Positions 6,344-7,953 of a stretch of 7,953 nucleotides of DNA are shown piece by piece. Both the position numbers and the translations under genes were made by a program. Position 1 is the first letter of the stretch; every line of letters begins with the position of its first letter. This stretch comes from SZUA-287 sp036397975 (GTDB lineage Bacteria > Bacteroidota > Ignavibacteria > UBA10030 > UBA6906), in the NCBI GenBank assembly GCA_036397975.1, contig DASWHW010000044.1, positions 1 through 7,953 of the forward strand. Direction: 5' to 3'. The notes under the pieces are model-generated. The model worked only from the letters and a program-made list of their open reading frames with translations. It was not told the DNA's origin and did not search any database.

Positions 6344-7953
6344 ATGAGTCTTCTCGACGTCGTCAAAGACGCATGTTCCGACCCGCAACGGGCTGAGAAG
6401 CTGTTGACCGAACTCGAGGAAGACTTTCTTCAATCCGGTACACGCCACTCACTGGAAGTTTTTTCTACTCAATTGGCCTTGCTCCTGCGTCGTTCAGCGG
6501 ACGCAGACATGGCGATAACGAACCTGTGCCGCTACGCTGATGCCACGCTCAGCAAGTCCTTCTTATTCAATGACCTTCTCGACTATCCACCCTGGTTTGA
6601 ACTGATGATGACGATCTGCGGATCATCCCAGTACTTTTCTGACATTCTTGTTCGGGATCCGGAACTATTCCGATGGCTCACGGCATCGGATGCATTGAAT
6701 TCGTTCCAGTCAGGAGAGTCGTTTGCTCGCGAAATCAGCCACATTCATGAGGCGTTTGAGAAGCCAGAGCGGAAACTCAATGCAATGCGCCGACTGTGTC
6801 GGAGAGAAATGCTGCGGATCGGGTCACGCGATCTTCTCGGCAGTGCAGATCTTCGATCAACTACCGAAGCCCTTTCCACACTTGCAGATAACATCATCGA
6901 CGCCACAATTGCTGTTGCGTCGGACCAGCTTCGTGCACGTTCGCCTCGACCAGAGGAGCGTGGATTTGCGGTTATTGGCCTTGGGAAACTCGGCGGTATG
7001 GAGCTTAACTACAGCTCGGATATCGATATTTTGTTTCTCTATGAATCGGAGGGGGAGTTTGCCGACCCCGAAGGAAGAACACTGACGTTTCATGAATATT
7101 TCAATAAGCTCGCAGAGAAGATCGTACAGAACCTTTCCGGTCCTTCCTCGGAAGGCCACCTCTACAGAGTAGACACGCGACTCCGTCCTGAGAGTGGAGC
7201 CGGTCCGCTTGCCCGGTCACTCCAGAGCTACCTCAGCTATTATGAATCCCGCGGCGAGCTCTGGGAACGGCAGATGCTCATCAAAGCCAGATTTGTCGGT
7301 GGAACGAGAAAGCTTGGGGAAAAGTTCGTTCAGGAATTGCGGCCGTTTGTATATCCGCGAACGTTTTTTGAACATCCCGCTCAGGCGATTGCACGTATTA
7401 AGTCTCGTATCGAGCTTGCCATTCAGGGGGAGGAGAACATTAAGCTGCAAGCGGGTGGTATTCGTGACATCGAATTTATTGTCCAGACGCTGCAGTTGAT
7501 GAACGGCGGAAAGAACGCCAGGATACAATCCCCAAATACGTTGGAGGCGATTCAACTGCTGGGACAAAATTCCCTATTGAGTACGGCGGAGGCGTCGTCA
7601 TTGACTGACGCCTATCTCTTCTTCCGTTCCGTTGAACATCGGCTGCAGTTTTTCATGAACACGCAAACACATGAATTTCCTCTTGAGCATGAAGAACGAC
7701 GAAAACTGGCGAAGAGAATGGGGCTTGCTGATGGTGAAGTTCTTCAGGAGTTTCGTCTTCAGCATTCACGAAAGGTTCGTGCGATCTTTAATACCGTGCT
7801 CGCGGTCGATCCGACCCCCGTGCTAACTGGTGTAGAGGCAGTTCTGGATGAAGCCGCCACTGAAGAAACGATCTCGACATTCTTGCTGTCGCACGGAATA
7901 AAGGACGTCCGGCAAGGAATTCGTTCACTGCGATACCTTGTGACCGGTAGCGC
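6344..7953 (+). CDS. glnE: Glutamine synthetase adenylyltransferase/deadenylase (3' partial)
   Basis: The frame is open for 536 codons to the right edge. GlnE adds AMP to, or removes it from, glutamine synthetase and so tunes nitrogen assimilation in the cytoplasm. The N-terminal helical part contains SSQYFSDILVRDPELFRWL (94-112), typical of the family. The first nucleotidyltransferase domain carries GFAVIGLGKLGG (207-218) and the metal-binding D226-I-D228 in NYSSDIDIL. It is followed by VDTRLRP (276-282), YYESRGELWERQ (299-310) and AGGIRDIEF (370-378). In E. coli this first domain is the deadenylase; the second, adenylylating domain would lie beyond the window. The in-frame TGA at 6341-6343 directly precedes the ATG, so the start cannot be further upstream. 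No Shine-Dalgarno is visible; the bases before the start instead read ACCTCCT. The gene is divergent from the five-gene operon. Confidence 0.95.
   Translation, partial: MSLLDVVKDACSDPQRAEKLLTELEEDFLQSGTRHSLEVFSTQLALLLRRSADADMAITNLCRYADATLSKSFLFNDLLDYPPWFELMMTICGSSQYFSDILVRDPELFRWLTASDALNSFQSGESFAREISHIHEAFEKPERKLNAMRRLCRREMLRIGSRDLLGSADLRSTTEALSTLADNIIDATIAVASDQLRARSPRPEERGFAVIGLGKLGGMELNYSSDIDILFLYESEGEFADPEGRTLTFHEYFNKLAEKIVQNLSGPSSEGHLYRVDTRLRPESGAGPLARSLQSYLSYYESRGELWERQMLIKARFVGGTRKLGEKFVQELRPFVYPRTFFEHPAQAIARIKSRIELAIQGEENIKLQAGGIRDIEFIVQTLQLMNGGKNARIQSPNTLEAIQLLGQNSLLSTAEASSLTDAYLFFRSVEHRLQFFMNTQTHEFPLEHEERRKLAKRMGLADGEVLQEFRLQHSRKVRAIFNTVLAVDPTPVLTGVEAVLDEAATEETISTFLLSHGIKDVRQGIRSLRYLVTGS

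Overview
The window looks like part of the chromosome of a free-living, Gram-negative bacterium of the Bacteroidota/Chlorobi/Ignavibacteria assemblage. The main evidence is a type IX secretion (T9SS) C-terminal sorting domain opening with YPNPFNPTTTIEF on a secreted multihaem cytochrome; this wording is common in Ignavibacteria and related lineages. The neighbouring Asp-box propeller lipoprotein and a glnE gene fit the same picture. Base composition is close to balanced by eye. Lineage is an inference and is not resolved to genus.

Layout. (1) Bases 1-527, plus strand: the 3' part of a nucleotidyltransferase gene of the AbiEii-like (MNT-fold) kind, cut by the left edge. (2) About 528-699: a short convergent spacer with a doubtful small plus-strand ORF (534-752) and a 9-bp inverted repeat that contains the stop codon of the opposing gene. 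(3) 6134 down to 700, minus strand: five tightly packed genes, in transcription order an EthD-family protein, a crotonase-fold enoyl-CoA hydratase/isomerase, a large Asp-box (BNR) beta-propeller lipoprotein, a small secreted protein of unknown function, and a five-haem cytochrome c with a T9SS sorting tail. Spacings are 33 nt, a 4-nt overlap (or 2-nt gap), a 4-nt ATGA overlap and a 4-nt gap, so this is very probably one operon. (4) 6135-6343: a divergent intergenic region with a plausible promoter facing each way and a small hairpin. (5) 6344 to the right edge, plus strand: the N-terminal part of glnE (glutamine synthetase adenylyltransferase/deadenylase), cut by the window end.

How the genes may work together. 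The last three genes of the minus-strand operon encode exported proteins: one lipid-anchored, one soluble or surface-exposed, and one secreted haem protein. They may form a cell-envelope or surface assembly, possibly for extracellular electron transfer or redox chemistry. The first two encode small cytoplasmic enzymes of acyl-CoA or small-molecule metabolism. The link between the two halves rests only on gene packing; no known pathway is recognisable. glnE is a housekeeping nitrogen-control gene unrelated to the operon. No rRNA, tRNA, CRISPR array, insertion sequence or integrase was seen.
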